DNA of 64,000 nt from Pisolithus tinctorius (GCA_024663395.1 JANFAH010000001.1:5828001-5892000); one strand, 5' to 3'. Numbered from the stretch's first letter, positions 24,207 to 40,340 are shown. Numbers and translations: made by a program. The notes: generated from the sequence alone by a model not told the origin.

Positions 24207-24219
24207 CGTCAACGAGCAT
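22047..24219 (-). CDS. bZIP transcription factor
   Basis: Nuclear DNA-binding regulator of about 690 residues. It starts MLVDE followed by an 11-Gln tract (CAG/CAA mixed) and MFSFDSVSSLDDFINLDALI. A Ser/Pro-rich acidic activation-like half contains DFDEEEHHDALQEEEEEKED. The basic region is KEKRQLRNKISARNFRVRRK. A single intron of about 80 nt lies exactly at the basic-zipper junction, then EYITTLEGDIAERDRL opens the coiled coil with spaced Leu (LGSSKSENIALRQEIDALKK). The C-terminal half is low-complexity Ser/Pro/Ala with a conserved-looking tail (EKVRKVLEGRAVVKVV, DILEESMRSLTLGKKMN). The basic region differs from Gcn4 and AP-1 types. It is the type I associate with the Agaricomycete NKISARNFRVRRK group; targets are unknown. 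Confidence 0.93.
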
Positions 24220-24444
24220 GACTAGTTTGCAGATTCGATTATCGGGGAGTCGTCTTGAAATTGAATGTGAAACGAGAACAGCTGGAGGCACAGCTCGGCA
24301 CCCTCCGGTAATATGTAATCACGATGATCATTAGTCAGCTCACCTGCCCGCACAGACGCGTCAGCAAGTCGGCACCACAGCCACCACAGCACTCCTTGAT
24401 GAGTCACAGCACGGCAAGCCCTAACCCTAATAGATCACTCGTTC
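24220..24444. promoter_or_regulatory. Divergent promoter between bZIP and NSUN2-type genes
   Basis: A 225-base bidirectional spacer. It contains a perfect AP-1/Gcn4-type site TGAGTCA (24400-24406) and a telobox-like CTAACCCTAA (24421-24430) just 15 bases before the methyltransferase ATG. The first suggests control by a bZIP protein, possibly autoregulation. Both are inferences from short motifs. Confidence 0.4.
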
Positions 24445-27572
<3,128 letters not shown>

Positions 27573-27768
27573 TGATGTATTATGTAGGTATTGTGCTGGG
27601 GGGTTTCGTTAGGTACAACCTGCTGTATGTATGTGATCTACATCAACGGAAGAGTCGAGAGGTGGGGATTGCAATGGGTAGTAATAGAAGTGACTGATAA
27701 CTAGAACGTGCAACGCTGAGACGATTCTACAGTGCAACAAACAGAAGGTTCCTGGTCTTGGTGCCGGC

Positions 27769-30700
27769 TTAGAGAGCAACGATCAGAGACTGCACCCAAG
27801 CGTTCCGTTCAATCTGCGGTCGGAATTCCTCTACACATCGACGCAGCTCTTCAAGCTGTGCCTCTGGCGAAACGTCTTCCATGGCGACATCTTCGTCATC
27901 ACCTCCGCCTGTAGACTCGGACCATTTACGAAGGAGGCCTTCAACGATGTGGATACCTTCCTCGGTGACCTCGTTGGAGTGTTCCTGTTGAGGGTGCTGG
28001 CCTGAACAACAGTTTCGGATAATCAAACCTGTAAATCAAATGCTATAAAACTATAGCTTGATAGGACATACCGACGGCGAAGTCTTCAAGTTCTTCGGCC
28101 TTACGCTTTGCTAGCTGTTCACAAGTAAGAGATGACTCTTTACAAATGGTACCAACGCGCCTAACCTTCACGACGTTTTCTGGGAAGTTTGCCAACCGCG
28201 CAACGTGAATACCAAAACTCTGATCCGAAACGCCTGTGGCAGGAAAAAAATTTCAACACCACCAACCCAACAGCCGGCGAGGACAACGTACCGGGTTCGA
28301 CCTTGTACAAGAGTGTGATATCCCTCTCTTGTGACCCATCCTCCTGGCCTACATGAGCTACTACGTGGAGATTTTTCACGTGAGGTATTTGTTGGTCCAA
28401 AGCGGTCAACTCGTGGAAGTGCGTTGCGAAGAGGCAGAATGCTCGGATTTTGGAAGCGATATGTCTAGCAATAGAACGTGGCACGTTCTGATCAAACTGG
28501 TGAGGACATAGAATGCAACGACGCACTCAGATATTGCCCAGGCTAGCCCAAAGCCATCATACGTCGAGGTCCCTGCAATTATCTCACATGAGAATGTAGG
28601 AACGCACCATCAGAGTAGTGAGACAAACCTCTGCCCAGCTCATCAATGATGATTAACGAGTCTTTGGTCGCCGACTGGGTTGATGCATTGGTAAGTTTAG
28701 CAGCATGACACCGCAGATGCACAGAGAAACCTACCCTTAAAATGGAGGCTGTCTCAAGCATCTCGGCCATGAAGGTAGACACACCCTTTAGCTGTGAGTC
28801 GCCTGCTCCAACTCGGCATAGTACAGAGTCAAAGATGGGCAGCGTTGCAGAGGAACACGGGACAAAGCACCCCGCTTGCGCCATGAGCGCTATAACACCA
28901 ACCTAGAACACCGCCATCAACATACCAGCCGGTGCATTGGACGAAGTAGGGTATCTGTACCTGTCGGATATAAGTGCTCTTGCCGCCCATATTAGGTCCA
29001 GCTTTGGTTGAGTAATTAGATGTATGGATGTTGACGGGGAAAAAACGCTGACGTACTTATGATTTCGAACTCTCCTTCCCCTTTCACCATCTCAACATCA
29101 TTGGGTATGAAGCTAATCTCGTCCTGGACTTCCAGACAAGGGTGACGTGCATCCCTTAGAATGAGGCTGCTTTCCCCTTTGACCGCACCTACTTAGTGAA
29201 TGAACCTTGAACGCGGATTTACACACCTTTCTCGAGCACGGTTGGCTTAACATACGGTTCGGGAGCGTTCACCGACACGTGCGCGAAACTACACCAGCAC
29301 GGGGAAGAGCAAGTCAGCGAGTGACAAGCGATATCGTAAGAAAAATTTCGAACCTCACGATGACGTCCAGGTGAGCAAGTATATGATCCAGGCTCTCCAA
29401 AATCGGTGTATAGGTGGCTATGAAACCCATGCAGAGTCCATCGGGTGTGATACACCGAGTCAGGGGTTACTCACATGCAATATTGACGACTTCCTTTACA
29501 AGAGTTGACTGCGTACGCTGATAATCGTCTGTTGTCTCCTTATATTCGGTAGCGAGAGACTTGAGTGCTTTAGTCGTGAAGTAGACACCAGATTTAGTTG
29601 TGCCGAGCTCAATATACTTCTTGTTCTTCGAAAGGACCTTTGCATCCTGCGTTGAATCACAAATATGTAGTTGTTTGTCTGGATGGAAAACCCAAAGCCA
29701 CTCACATTCTTGGTCAGTCGGAAGCAGTACCCATACGTAGCGGAATTTTCAAGGTGGAGCTTCTTATCGAGCTCAAGACCAAGATCCCTACTGGCAGTGC
29801 GATGCTCGGCGTCAAGACCATCCCGGACCTACGCAAAGTGCGTCAACACTTCCGTCAGGACCAGCAGCGCCTAGCAGAGTCTCCTATAGATGGCGAGCGC
29901 TACGAAACTCCACGCACCTCCATCAGTTTTGCTGCTAATGCCTGCAGACCCTCGTCGTACTCTGGCTTGATTGTGTACGTATGCGTGTCCAATGACGCAA
30001 GGTCGAGCGTCGTCTCAACCATCTCTGAGTATTTGGAAAGCTTATCTGAGTGTGTCTGTTTAGGTCGGGAGATATGAGTCGCATCTCATTCGAACACGAC
30101 GGCTTGTAACATACTCTGAAAGGTTCTAAGTATGTTTCGTTCACCAACGCCCTGTGTGCCTCATGTTCGTGTTGAATGCCATCCAGTGTTTCAATTAGGC
30201 CTGGCATCTACGCGATTGTAGCACAAGAAACGATCGTCGATTCAGGAGTTGGTCAGTATCAATGGGATCCGAAATTGATGGACAATAGAATCACCTTCAA
30301 CACAACCTGATACACCCTGACTACGTCCTCGAGCGAAGCCACGCCCTTCTTGAAACGCTTGCTTATGCGGTGGAGGTCAGGCATGAACTTGAGATATTCA
30401 TCCTACCACCCGTCAATGAGCATATACACGGAAGAGGTTAGTAAAATAACAGACGCATACCTGCAAAACTCTCCTTGTCGACGAGTCATCGACGAATGTT
30501 TCCACCAAGTCCTGCCTCTTGCCTGGACCCGAATCAGTACGATATACCACCGCGATATAGAACTTAGTGTTTGCACGGTCACTTACGTATCTCATGCAAG
30601 TTTACTAGGGGCTGCTTAAGCCATGTGCCCAACAGCCGCGTCCCTTGCGCAGTCTTGCATTTATTGAGCAGACCTAGCAATGTGGATGACTTGTTTATCG

Positions 30701-32003
30701 TACCCTATACCAAAGTGTCAGCATGGCAACAATTCCAAGCGACTTGATTGTGGCTAAAATATTGCAGGTGACTCACCCCTGCCTCGAAACTAACGAGTCC
30801 CAGCGCCCGCACAGCGCTTGCATCGAGACGCATATATTGAGCAAGGTCATGCGTGCGCAGGGTGTATGCGCCAAAGTTGGCCGGATCAGAGGACAATGTG
30901 AGATAGTGAACCAGAGCTGACAGAGCACCCTGGGAGGGGAATGCTGTAGGCGAGTTGTCCGGTTTTACCAATCCGTCAGAGGAGCCGTGATTCCAAAAGT
31001 GGAAAACGGGAACTCACAATCCATGGATGAGTCCTCCATGTCACTCTCCTGCTGAGTGAGTTTTCTGACGTCGTCCACGATATTTTTCGCCGTGAACTCG
31101 CCTGTAGAAGGTATTAGCTGCGATACGTAACTAAGGCGTAAGGGTGGCACACTCGGTTTTCGCTCAGTGATGACGACGTTGCATCGCTCGAGTACTGCCT
31201 TCAGCTTGTTGAGTTCAATATCACGGTCGGTTGTTCCAGATGCAGTGCCAGTAGGTATTATAGCTTCCTTGGCGGAGAGCTGAATAACGAGAGACTGCGC
31301 ATTCGTCCATCAGCTAGGACCCTTGCCGCAAACTGGAAAAAGGCTCTACTTCTGTGTTGGAAAAGAGATCATTGTCAATAAATTCCGCGACGCCTAGTTC
31401 TCGAACGCTCGTGTCGGCATACGCCACGGACACAGACTTGGTCTTTGCCTTGTCAGCACCAGCAGACGTTGAAATTTTGATGGCAATGACAATTGGAGCA
31501 GAAAGCACGTCTGAATTAGCGAAAAGAAGGTCTTCAACTGCTTGGAGATTTCCTGGAGAGGCCTGGACGAGTCCCGGTATCACCTTGTCGGTTCATGGGA
31601 CAATAGTGATACACACCTCTTTGTGCAGCACAAACTTTGCGGCTTTTTTCCCCTGGCCTGGTGCAGGAGCCCAGATTTCGACTCTGAGTTGTTTAACCGT
31701 CAGAGCCTCTCTTAAGAATTGATGACCCAGAGTGCAGCTCAGCGTTACGCTGGGTAAACCGCCTGCTTTCCCTCCGGCGCCCAGGTACTTTAATACGGAA
31801 TTGGTACGGAAGACATGGGTGGCCACGAAGTGAGCATCCGGTCCGTGCACGGAGTAGAAATCGTTGCGGTCAAACAGACGGACGACTCCGTCTCCTGCGG
31901 GTGATTTTTTAGGCAACTTTGAAAAGAAAGAGACGAATCCTGGGTCTGATGCGTGTTGAAGGTCGTGGTCGGCGTCCTTTTCCTTACCGTACATTAGCGA
32001 CAT
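27769..32003 (-). CDS. MSH2: DNA mismatch repair protein Msh2
   Basis: Common partner of the MutS-alpha and MutS-beta heterodimers that recognise mismatches and small loops. The start at 32003 is [17 protein letters not shown], followed by the mismatch-domain opening [14 protein letters not shown] and [20 protein letters not shown]. The ATPase core has Walker [10 protein letters not shown] (codons 28999-28973) after a splice junction EII-TGPNMGG, then STYIRQ. Next are [20 protein letters not shown], Walker [12 protein letters not shown] joined across an intron to [15 protein letters not shown], and [20 protein letters not shown]. The tail ends WVQSLIVAL. More than a dozen small introns are present and the size is that of the family (over 900 residues). 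It is convergent with the methyltransferase gene (196-base gap) and divergent from BRR2. Confidence 0.95.
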
Positions 32004-32268
32004 GGTGAGTGTAAAAGTCGAGCTTGAATTTCAGGCAGCGCGTCTTGACGCGTCGCGTACTTCCTCATCAAGTTTCCAAACTTGCACAGTGGTTTGTTTC
32101 TACTCTCGCCAAACGCAGGTACGCTCCTCCAATTTTCTGGAACGTACGTTGCATAGTAGCTACATACACACAGTTCCAGGACGCAGAGCAGTCCTGGTCC
32201 AGCTTCATCTTCTGTGGAAGGGTGCGAGTTTGGTTTCCAATTCAGAACTTGAAATTTGATGTCACCAA

Positions 32269-32353
32269 AAAAGGTGATGTCACGCGTCTCGCTTTTCATG
32301 CAATTTTACCAAAAGATGATGTCATGCGTTTTCCATTTCATGCGATTCAATCC
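32269..32353. repeat. Imperfect tandem duplication (unit about 42 bases) carrying TGATGTCA
   Basis: Copy 1 runs 32269-32310 and copy 2 from 32311 to about 32353. Both begin AAAAG-TGATGTCA, then CGCGTC or TGCGTT, then TTTCATGC. TGATGTCA occurs at 32257-32264, 32275-32282 and 32317-32324. It is one base from the ATF/CREB palindrome TGACGTCA. Confidence 0.7.
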
Positions 32354-32686
32354 TTACCAGACTTCTCGTTTTCAACGCAAAGCGTTCTTTGTCTATGAAC
32401 ATGCGGTGTCAACGTTCGTCTATTAATGTTGTCACATTACTGCCAGGAGATCAGGGAGATGCCTACGGTTTGTGCTTAGATTACGGAAGTCTAAGGCAGA
32501 ATTACCGTTGGTTTCGTTGGGTTTGCAGATCACAGTAGTGCCCGACAACGGTATTCTGCTGAGGATGGCATGGTGGCTGCTACCCTCCACCGTGTTTTAA
32601 TTCTTCTTATCATTATCAGCTATCGAGCTTGTCAGCCCTCGCCTTTGTATATTTAGCTCTTTGAGTCATGGTTTTGGCCTTTCAGC

Positions 32687-32687
<1 letters not shown>

Positions 32688-32728
<41 letters not shown>
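32688..32728 (+). repeat. Homopolymer run of 41 T
   Basis: Uninterrupted T run about 330 bases upstream of the BRR2 ATG. Such tracts exclude nucleosomes and are prone to length error in sequencing, so the exact count is uncertain. Confidence 0.9.
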
Positions 32729-33057
32729 CATTCGAGTCTCCTCGTAGAATTGCCCTAGTCGCCGGCGATCCTGTACTTATCCCGGCCAGCGTGCGTACTC
32801 ACGCCCCAACGCTATTTGTATCCCGTCCTCGCCTCGAGTGCCTCGACCCATTAGTTCTTACTGTATCATACGACACACCCTCGCAGTTTTGTAATGTAAA
32901 ATTGATACATGCCTTACATGCTGAAAAACACCTCCCACAATGCGGTTGGTTGCACCGCCACTGCTGACATAAAATTCAATCTCCGCCACGACCCGCGTCG
33001 AGCGTGTCCAGCTATTGAATATTGTTGGCAAACGACGACGAGCATTCGCTTTTTACG

Positions 33058-36000
33058 ATGTCGGGCCGCCCCGGAAAACCAGACCTCTCGGGTTACAACT
33101 ACAGCGCGATCTCGTCGCTCGTCCTCACCGCAGACCGCTCTGCACTTCCACGGCGGGACCGCGAGCCAGATGGCGCCCCCACTTCGCTGGCAGGTAAAAT
33201 TGACCCTAGGGAAATGGGATCTCGTGTACAGCGCTCTGCACCAAAGGACGTCGAGAAGAAGAAGAAAAAGGCTGACGGTACTGCAGTGGGGAGGGATGCT
33301 CTCGACAAAGCAGTTGCATCGCGAAAACGTTTCGACGCCGGCCTGGGTTTCGCCGATATTATCGAAGCGACTCAGGATGTAGAAGGTCTACGCTACCGTC
33401 CCCGCACTGCGGAGACGCGGGAAGTGTACGAGCTCATGCTGGCAGCTGTCCATCAGGCTCTTGGCGACCAGGCCAACGACATCATTCGGAGTGCTACAGA
33501 CACCATCCTCGAGACACTTAAAAACGACTCTTTGAAGGACTTCGACAAGAAAAAGGAAATCGAGGAGATCATGGGCTCAATCTCCAATGACTCCTTTGCT
33601 CCGCTCGTGGCACTCTCGAAGAAGATCACCGATTATGGCGCCGAAGAAGAGACTATGGCGGACCCAGATATCGAGAAGAGGGATGCTGGCATTGACGATG
33701 AGATCGGCGTCGCGGTGGTGTTCGACGAGGAGGAGCAAGAGGATGAGGAGGATGAGGGTTACGAAGTTCGGGATGAGTCCGACGACGAAGAGGCGGAGGA
33801 GACTTCCCAACAAGCCGAAGAAGGCGCAAATGAAGACGAAGACCTCATCGTCGGCGGTTCTGCCTCAGCACCCTCCAAAGCTCAAACTGACAAAGACATC
33901 GTATCACCGCACGCTATTGACGGTTTCTGGTTGCAGCGCCAGATCTCCGAGGTATTTCCAGACCCCGTTACTGCAGCAGACAAGGCTGCTTCGGTGTTTG
34001 GTGTTCTTGATTCAGAGTCTAGTCTTCGCGACTGCGAAAACCAACTCATGGAACTTTTCGAGTACCAAAATTTCAACGTGATCACCAGGTTCTTGAAGAA
34101 CAGAGACGTCATCGTTTGGTGTACAAAGTTGATACGGTCCACTGCGGATAGCCGAGTAGATGTGGAGACTGCCATGCGCGAAAGGGGTGTCGGGTGGATT
34201 TTACGCGAGCTAGAAGGAGACAGACAGGTGAAGAGAACTCGTGATGATGCCATGGACGTCGACAAACCATCTGTCGCCGCCGTACCCAAAACAGCTACCA
34301 TTGCCCCCGGCTCAACGCTGCAGCCGAAACATACTGTTGACCTCGAAAGCATGGCTTTCAGCCAAGGTGGTCACCTCATGACTAACAAGAAATGCAAGCT
34401 TCCTGATGGGTCGTTCAAACGTTCACGCAAGGGTTTTGAAGAGATTCATGTACCCGCTCCGCCAAAGAAACCTGTCCGCGACGACGAGTTCATTTCGATC
34501 GAGAAGCTTCCCGGGTGGGCAAGGGCTGCATTCACCGTACCGAAGTTGAACAGGGTGCAGAGCAAATTGTTCCCGATTGCATTTGGCACTGATGAGCCTA
34601 TTCTGCTGTGTGCACCGACTGGTGCGGGCAAGGTGAGTAGAGCATTAATGGTCTGTCAGCGCAAGATCTGATAATATTCACAGACTAATGTTGCGATGCT
34701 CACTATTCTTAACGAGCTCGCTAAATACCGGAATGATGAAACCGGTGAATTTGCCCTCGATGCCTTCAAGATTGTTTACGTTGCTCCAATGAAGGCACTA
34801 GTCCAAGAGATGGTTGGCAACTTCACCTCGCGGTTGTCAGTGTTCGGCATCAAGGTTGGCGAGCTTACTGGCGACTCTCAGATGACGAAGCAGCAGATCG
34901 CCGAGACGCAAATCATAGTCACGACGCCGGAGAAGTGGGACGTCATTACGCGCAAGAGCACCGACATGTCGTACACGAATCTCGTGCGCCTCATGATCAT
35001 AGATGAGATTCATCTGCTGCACGATGAGCGCGGCCCCGTCTTGGAGAGTATTGTTGCTCGGACCATTCGCCGCATGCAACAAACGGGAGAGTATGTGCGA
35101 CTTGTCGGGCTGTCTGCGACGCTTCCCAACTACCAAGACGTTGCGACGTTTTTGCGTGTCGACGAGAACAAAGGCCTATTTTATTTCGACGCTTCGTACC
35201 GACCCTGTGGCCTTCAACAGCAGTTTATCGGCGTCACGGAGAAGAAGGCAATCAAACGTTTCCAAGTAATGAACGAAGTGTGTTATGAAAAGGTGCTTGA
35301 TCAGGCAGGCAGGAATCAGACACTCGTTTTCGTTCATTCCAGGAAGGAGACGGCCAAGACAGCGAGGTTCATCCGTGATATGGCAATGGAAAAGGAAACG
35401 ATTACGCAGTTTGTCCGGCCTGATTCGGCGACGCGAGAGATCCTTACCACGGAGGTCGGTAACGTGAAGGATCCCAACCTCCGCGACTTACTTCCCTTTG
35501 GCTTCGCCATACACCATGCGGGTATGACTCGCGAGGATCGTACGCTTGTGGAAGACCTCTTTGCTGATGGCGCGGTGCAAGTGCTTGTCTGCACGGCAAC
35601 GCTCGCTTGGGGTGTCAACCTACCTGCGCATACAGTCATCATAAGGGGGACCCAGATTTATAACCCTGAAAAGGGTCGGTGGGTTGAATTATCACCGCAA
35701 GACGTGCTCCAAATGCTTGGCCGTGCTGGGCGACCCCAATATGACACGTTTGGCGAGGGTGTTATCATAACGAATCACGCTGAACTTCAGTATTATTTGA
35801 GCTTGCTGAACCAGCAGCTGCCAATCGAAAGCCAGCTGGTGTCAAAGTTGGCAGATAATCTGAATGCGGAAATCGTTTTAGGTACAGTGCGAAACAGGGA
35901 TGAGGCGGTACAGTGGTTGGGATACACATATTTGTAAGTTTCGCTGTTTTGGTAGGGCTTTGAGAGTGGTCGCTAACTGTAAGTTTTAGGTACGTCCGTA

Positions 36001-39000
36001 TGCTCAGGTCACCTGGCTTATACGGTGTCGGCGTGGACTACCAAGACGACGAGGAGCTCGTCCAAAAGCGAGCCGATATCATACATTCTGCGGCGGTTCT
36101 CCTCGAGAAATGCCACTTGATCAAGTATGAACGAGCTTCGGGCAGGTTCCAGAGTACGGAACTGGGACGAATCGCTTCACACTACTATATCACACACAGT
36201 TCAATGGCAACCTACAACCAGCACCTACGTCCAACGATGTCAATGCTGGAGCTCTTCCGTGTGTTTGCGTTGTCCAACGAGTTTAAACTGCTACCTGTTA
36301 GGCAGGAGGAGAAGCTGGAGCTGAGCAAGTTACTCGAGCGTGTACCTATTCCTGTGAAAGAGAGCGTGGATGAACCAGCGGCCAAGATCAACGTACTCTT
36401 GCAAGCGTACATCTCGCAGCTGAAGCTCGAAGGTAAATACTCTATAGCCCACTCCCAGATTTTGGCTGAGGTGCGGGTTTTCAGGTTTCGCACTCGTTGC
36501 GGATATGGTGTTTGTGCAACAGTCTGCTGGACGGTAAGTTCCCTGCATGAATCGACGCTTGCGGGTTCCAAACGATCTCTAGTATCCTGCGTGCAATGTT
36601 CGAAATCTGTCTCAAGCGCGGGTGGGCCGTGCCAGCTCGGGCATGCCTTGCCCTTTGCAAGATGGTCGAAAAACGAATGTAGGTTGTGCCAGCTCTTCGC
36701 AAGTCTATTCGCAGCTAACGTCCCTTGCAGGTGGGGGTCGATGACGCCGCTTCGACAGTTCAAAGGTGTCCCGCAAGAAGTCGTTAGAAAGGCGGAGGGT
36801 AAACAATTCGTAAGTCAATCTTGCGGTTGGAATAGTGTGTCCTGAATAGTCTGTTAGCCATGGTATCGCTACTTTGACCTCGAGCCCCCTGAATTGGGAG
36901 AGCTGATCGGCATTCCCAACGCGGGTCGCCTTGTGCATCGGCTAGTACACAGTTTCCCTAAGCTACAGTGAGTATATCGACAGGTCTAATGTGTCATCAT
37001 GCTGAGTCGCGTTTAGGCTACAAGCTCAAATCCAGCCCATCACGCGTTCCCTCATTCGCATCGATCTCACCATCATTCCTGATTTCAAGTGGGACGAGAA
37101 GATCCACGGTACTACAGAGGCCTTCCATATTCTAGTGGAGGATGTTGACGGCGAGGTTGTCCTCTTCCATGACACTTTTGTTCTCCGTCAACGCTACGCA
37201 GAGGGCGAGCACAACGAGCACAACGTCACGATAACCGTACCCATGTTTGAACCGGTGCCTCCCAATTATTATATCTCGGTCGTTTCGGATCGTTGGCTGC
37301 ACGCAGAGACGCGCCTCCCTATTTCATTCAAGCATTTGATATTGCCGGAGAAATTTCCACTGCCAACGCCCCTGCTCGACCTCCAACCATTGCCTTTGTC
37401 CGCGCTGCACAATAAGGAGTTCGAGAACATCTACTCCTCGACAATCAAAACGTTCAACAAGATTCAAACGCAAGTTTTCCAAGCGTTATACACGTCCGAT
37501 GAGAACGTCTTCATTGGCGCACCCACTGGTAGCGGGAAGACGGTCTGTGCCGAATTCGCGATGCTACGATTGTGGAGTAAGCGGGATGGTTCACGTGCGG
37601 TTTGTATCGAGCCGTACCAGGAGATGGTCGACCAACGCGTCGTTGAATGGCGTCGCAAGTTCAGCGGCGTTCAAGGCGGCAAAGAAATTGTGAGCTTAAC
37701 CGGAGAGATGAGTGCGGACTTGCGTTTACTGGAAAAAGGGGATGTCATTATATGCACACCAACCCAGGTACGTGTGTCACTTCTGCATCGGTCTTCAATG
37801 GGACTTACATGGTAGTGAAGTGGGATGTCCTTTCCCGAAGATGGCGACAAAGGAAGAATGTGCAAACAATTGCCCTTCTCATTGCAGATGAAATTCAGTT
37901 GGTTGGAGGCGAGGTTGGCCCTACCTACGAAGTCATCATCTCGCGGACACGATATGTCTCCGCACAGACGGAGATTAAGACGCGGATCGTTGCATGTGGT
38001 GTGTCCCTTGCAAATGCCCGTGATCTTGGCGAGTGGATAGGCGCTCCTTCACATGCAATCTTCAACTTCTCGCCGAGGTTAGTCCCCCGTGAATCTTCAC
38101 ATGACATCAACTAACGCAGCTACTATAGCTCAAGACCTCTTGACATGGATATCCATTTGCAGAGTTTCAACATTCCTCACCATCCATCATTGATGATCGC
38201 TATGTCCAAGCCGGCGTACCTCGCTATGGTCGAGTACGCACCAACAAAACCCGTTATTATCTTCGTCCCTTCGAGAAAACAGTGTCGCCTGACAGTTGAC
38301 GATTTGTTAGTCCACTGCGCAGCGGATAGCGACCCGAAGCGCTTCCTGAACATAGAAGAGGCGGATTTGCAACCCCACCTGGATCACGTTAACGACAAGG
38401 GTCTTGTGGAGTGCTTGAAAGACGGTATTGGTTACTATCACGAGGCAATGGACAAGCAGGATAAACGCATTGTCGAACGGCTGTTCCAGTCTGGCGCTAT
38501 TCAGGTTTTAGTCGTCTCCAAGGTCAGTTGTAATATTCATTTCGTTACGAATTGATGGCTTAGCTGATTTGTTTAGGACACGGCATGGAGCCTTCCCGTT
38601 GCAAGCTACATGGTCATAATCATGGGTGTCCAGTATTATGAAGGGAAGGAGCACCGTTATGTTGATTACCCTGTGATGGACGTCCTACAAATGATGGGCC
38701 GTGCCTGCCGACCCACAGAAGACGAGCGGAGTCGGTGTGTGTTGATGTGTCAGCAGACACGCAAGGACTTTTACAAGAAATTCCTGGCGGAGGGGCTACC
38801 CATCGAGTCGCATCTTCCTACGCACCTTCTCCACGACTACTTCCTTGCGGAAATTGCTGTCAAGACCATTGAGAACAAGCAAGATGCGATGGTAATGAGG
38901 TCCTCATGTCTATTCCTTTTGACTTACTGATACCTGCTTAGGATATCCTCACGTGGACATTCTTCTACCGCCGATTGACGCAAAATCCGAATTACTATAA

Positions 39001-40340
39001 TCTGCACAATGTCAACCATCAACATCTTTCCGATCACCTGTCCGAACTTGTAGAGAACACGTTGCAAGATCTTACCGAATCTAAGTGTATCGCAATTGGC
39101 ATGTCCAGTTCTGTTCATCACTTTACGCGTTGACTTACATTACCCACAGAAGATGAAATGGATGTCTCTGCGCTCAACCTTGGCATGATCGCTGCGTACT
39201 ACAACATATCTTGTGAGTTTATTCATTTTCTCCTGCTGGCACACGTTTAAACAGTGAAACCTCAGATGTCACGGTCGACGTGTACACGCTGTCACTAAAA
39301 GAGCGTACGAAGCTCAAGGGATTGTTGGAGGTGGTTTCTTCGTCGGCAGAATTCGAAGCGATTCCCATCCGCCGACACGAAGACGTGGTACTTCGCCGGA
39401 TATACGACCGTGTTCCCGTTAGGCTTGAGCTCCCAGATTTCGAGGCACCGCGTTTTAAGACGTTCCTTCTACTTCAAGCTCACTTCTCGCGCATTCAGCT
39501 CCCAGCGGACCTCGCTGCCGATCAAGTGCTTGTTCTGGAGAAGGTGCTGAACTTGCTTTCTGCATGTGTAGACGTCATGTCGTCCAATGCTTGGTTAAAT
39601 GCCTTGGGGGCTATGGACCTGTCACAAATGTGTGTGCAAGCAATGTGGGAAACGGATTCTCCCCTGAAGCAGATTCCTCACTTCGACACCGAGGTACGTT
39701 GCTGCCGTACATATCTGGCTATCCTACTCATCATACTTGGTGTCAGGTAATCAAACGTTGCAAGGAGGCAGGCGTTGAGTCCGTTTATGATGTCATGGAG
39801 ATGGAGGATGACAAGCGGAATGCATTACTGCAAATGGATATGCGACAGATGTACGAAGGTTTCAAATTTTCAATTTGTTTCTCAACTAACGTCTTTTGTA
39901 GGCGTGATGTCGCCATGTTTGTCAACTCATACCCCACTTTGGATGTCTCCTACGAACTTGTGAAAGGCGAATACACAGCTGGCGCGCCCATCTTGATGCA
40001 TGTCTCGCTTGCTCGAGACGCCGACGAAGAGAACCCCGATGATGACCAAACCGTTGTAGCACCGTTCTATCCCCTGAAGAAGATGGCAAATTGGTGGCTA
40101 GTGATCGGGGAGCCTAGCACGCGCCAACTACATGTTATCAAACGTGTTACGGTCAGCAAGAGCTTGACCGCGAAACTGGAGTTTACTCTGCCTAAGGGGG
40201 CACACTCGCTCAAGTTATACGTCATTTGCGACTCATACGTTGGCGCAGATCACGATTTGAGCATTGATCCCATCGACATTGCTGAGGGTGAGGAGAGTGA
40301 CAGCGATGAAGATGCCAGTGACGAGGATATGGAAGAATGA
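33058..40340 (+). CDS. BRR2: Pre-mRNA splicing helicase Brr2 (U5 snRNP 200 kDa subunit)
   Basis: Ski2-like RNA helicase that unwinds U4/U6 to activate the spliceosome. The start [19 protein letters not shown] is the first ATG in frame with the family N-terminus. A Lys-rich and acidic region ([23 protein letters not shown]) and the PWI-like part (LWQRQ-type helix [14 protein letters not shown]) lead to cassette 1. That cassette has Walker A APTGAGK|T, split by an intron at 34633-34683, then [27 protein letters not shown] and [12 protein letters not shown]. Sec63 unit 1 follows ([15 protein letters not shown]). Cassette 2 has APTGSGKT, but motif II is DEIQ and motif VI is QMMGRACRP, as expected of the pseudo-active C-terminal cassette. 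Sec63 unit 2 ends [16 protein letters not shown] and an acidic tail [11 protein letters not shown]. Over 2,100 residues. Confidence 0.96.

Larger units (their letters stand above)
32004..33057. promoter_or_regulatory. Divergent intergenic region between MSH2 and BRR2
   Basis: About 1.05 kb. It contains two ACGCGT (MCB-type) hexamers upstream of MSH2 (32048-32053 and 32282-32287), a 42/43-base imperfect tandem repeat, three TGATGTCA octamers and a 41-base T run. A plus-strand open frame of about 125 codons (32024-32398) and a minus one of about 100 codons show nothing recognisable. Confidence 0.5.

Noticed and set aside
24421..24430. CTAACCCTAA as a possible telomere or chromosome end
   Set aside because: Only about one and a half repeat units, inside a gene-dense divergent promoter; best read as a telobox-like motif.
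32024..32398. Plus-strand open frame of about 125 codons in the MSH2-BRR2 gap
   Set aside because: No recognisable motif, and it spans the tandem duplication and promoter elements.
37135..38114. Brr2 second cassette with DEIQ as a damaged helicase
   Set aside because: The C-terminal cassette of Brr2 is known to be catalytically relaxed; the frame is intact and the divergence is expected.
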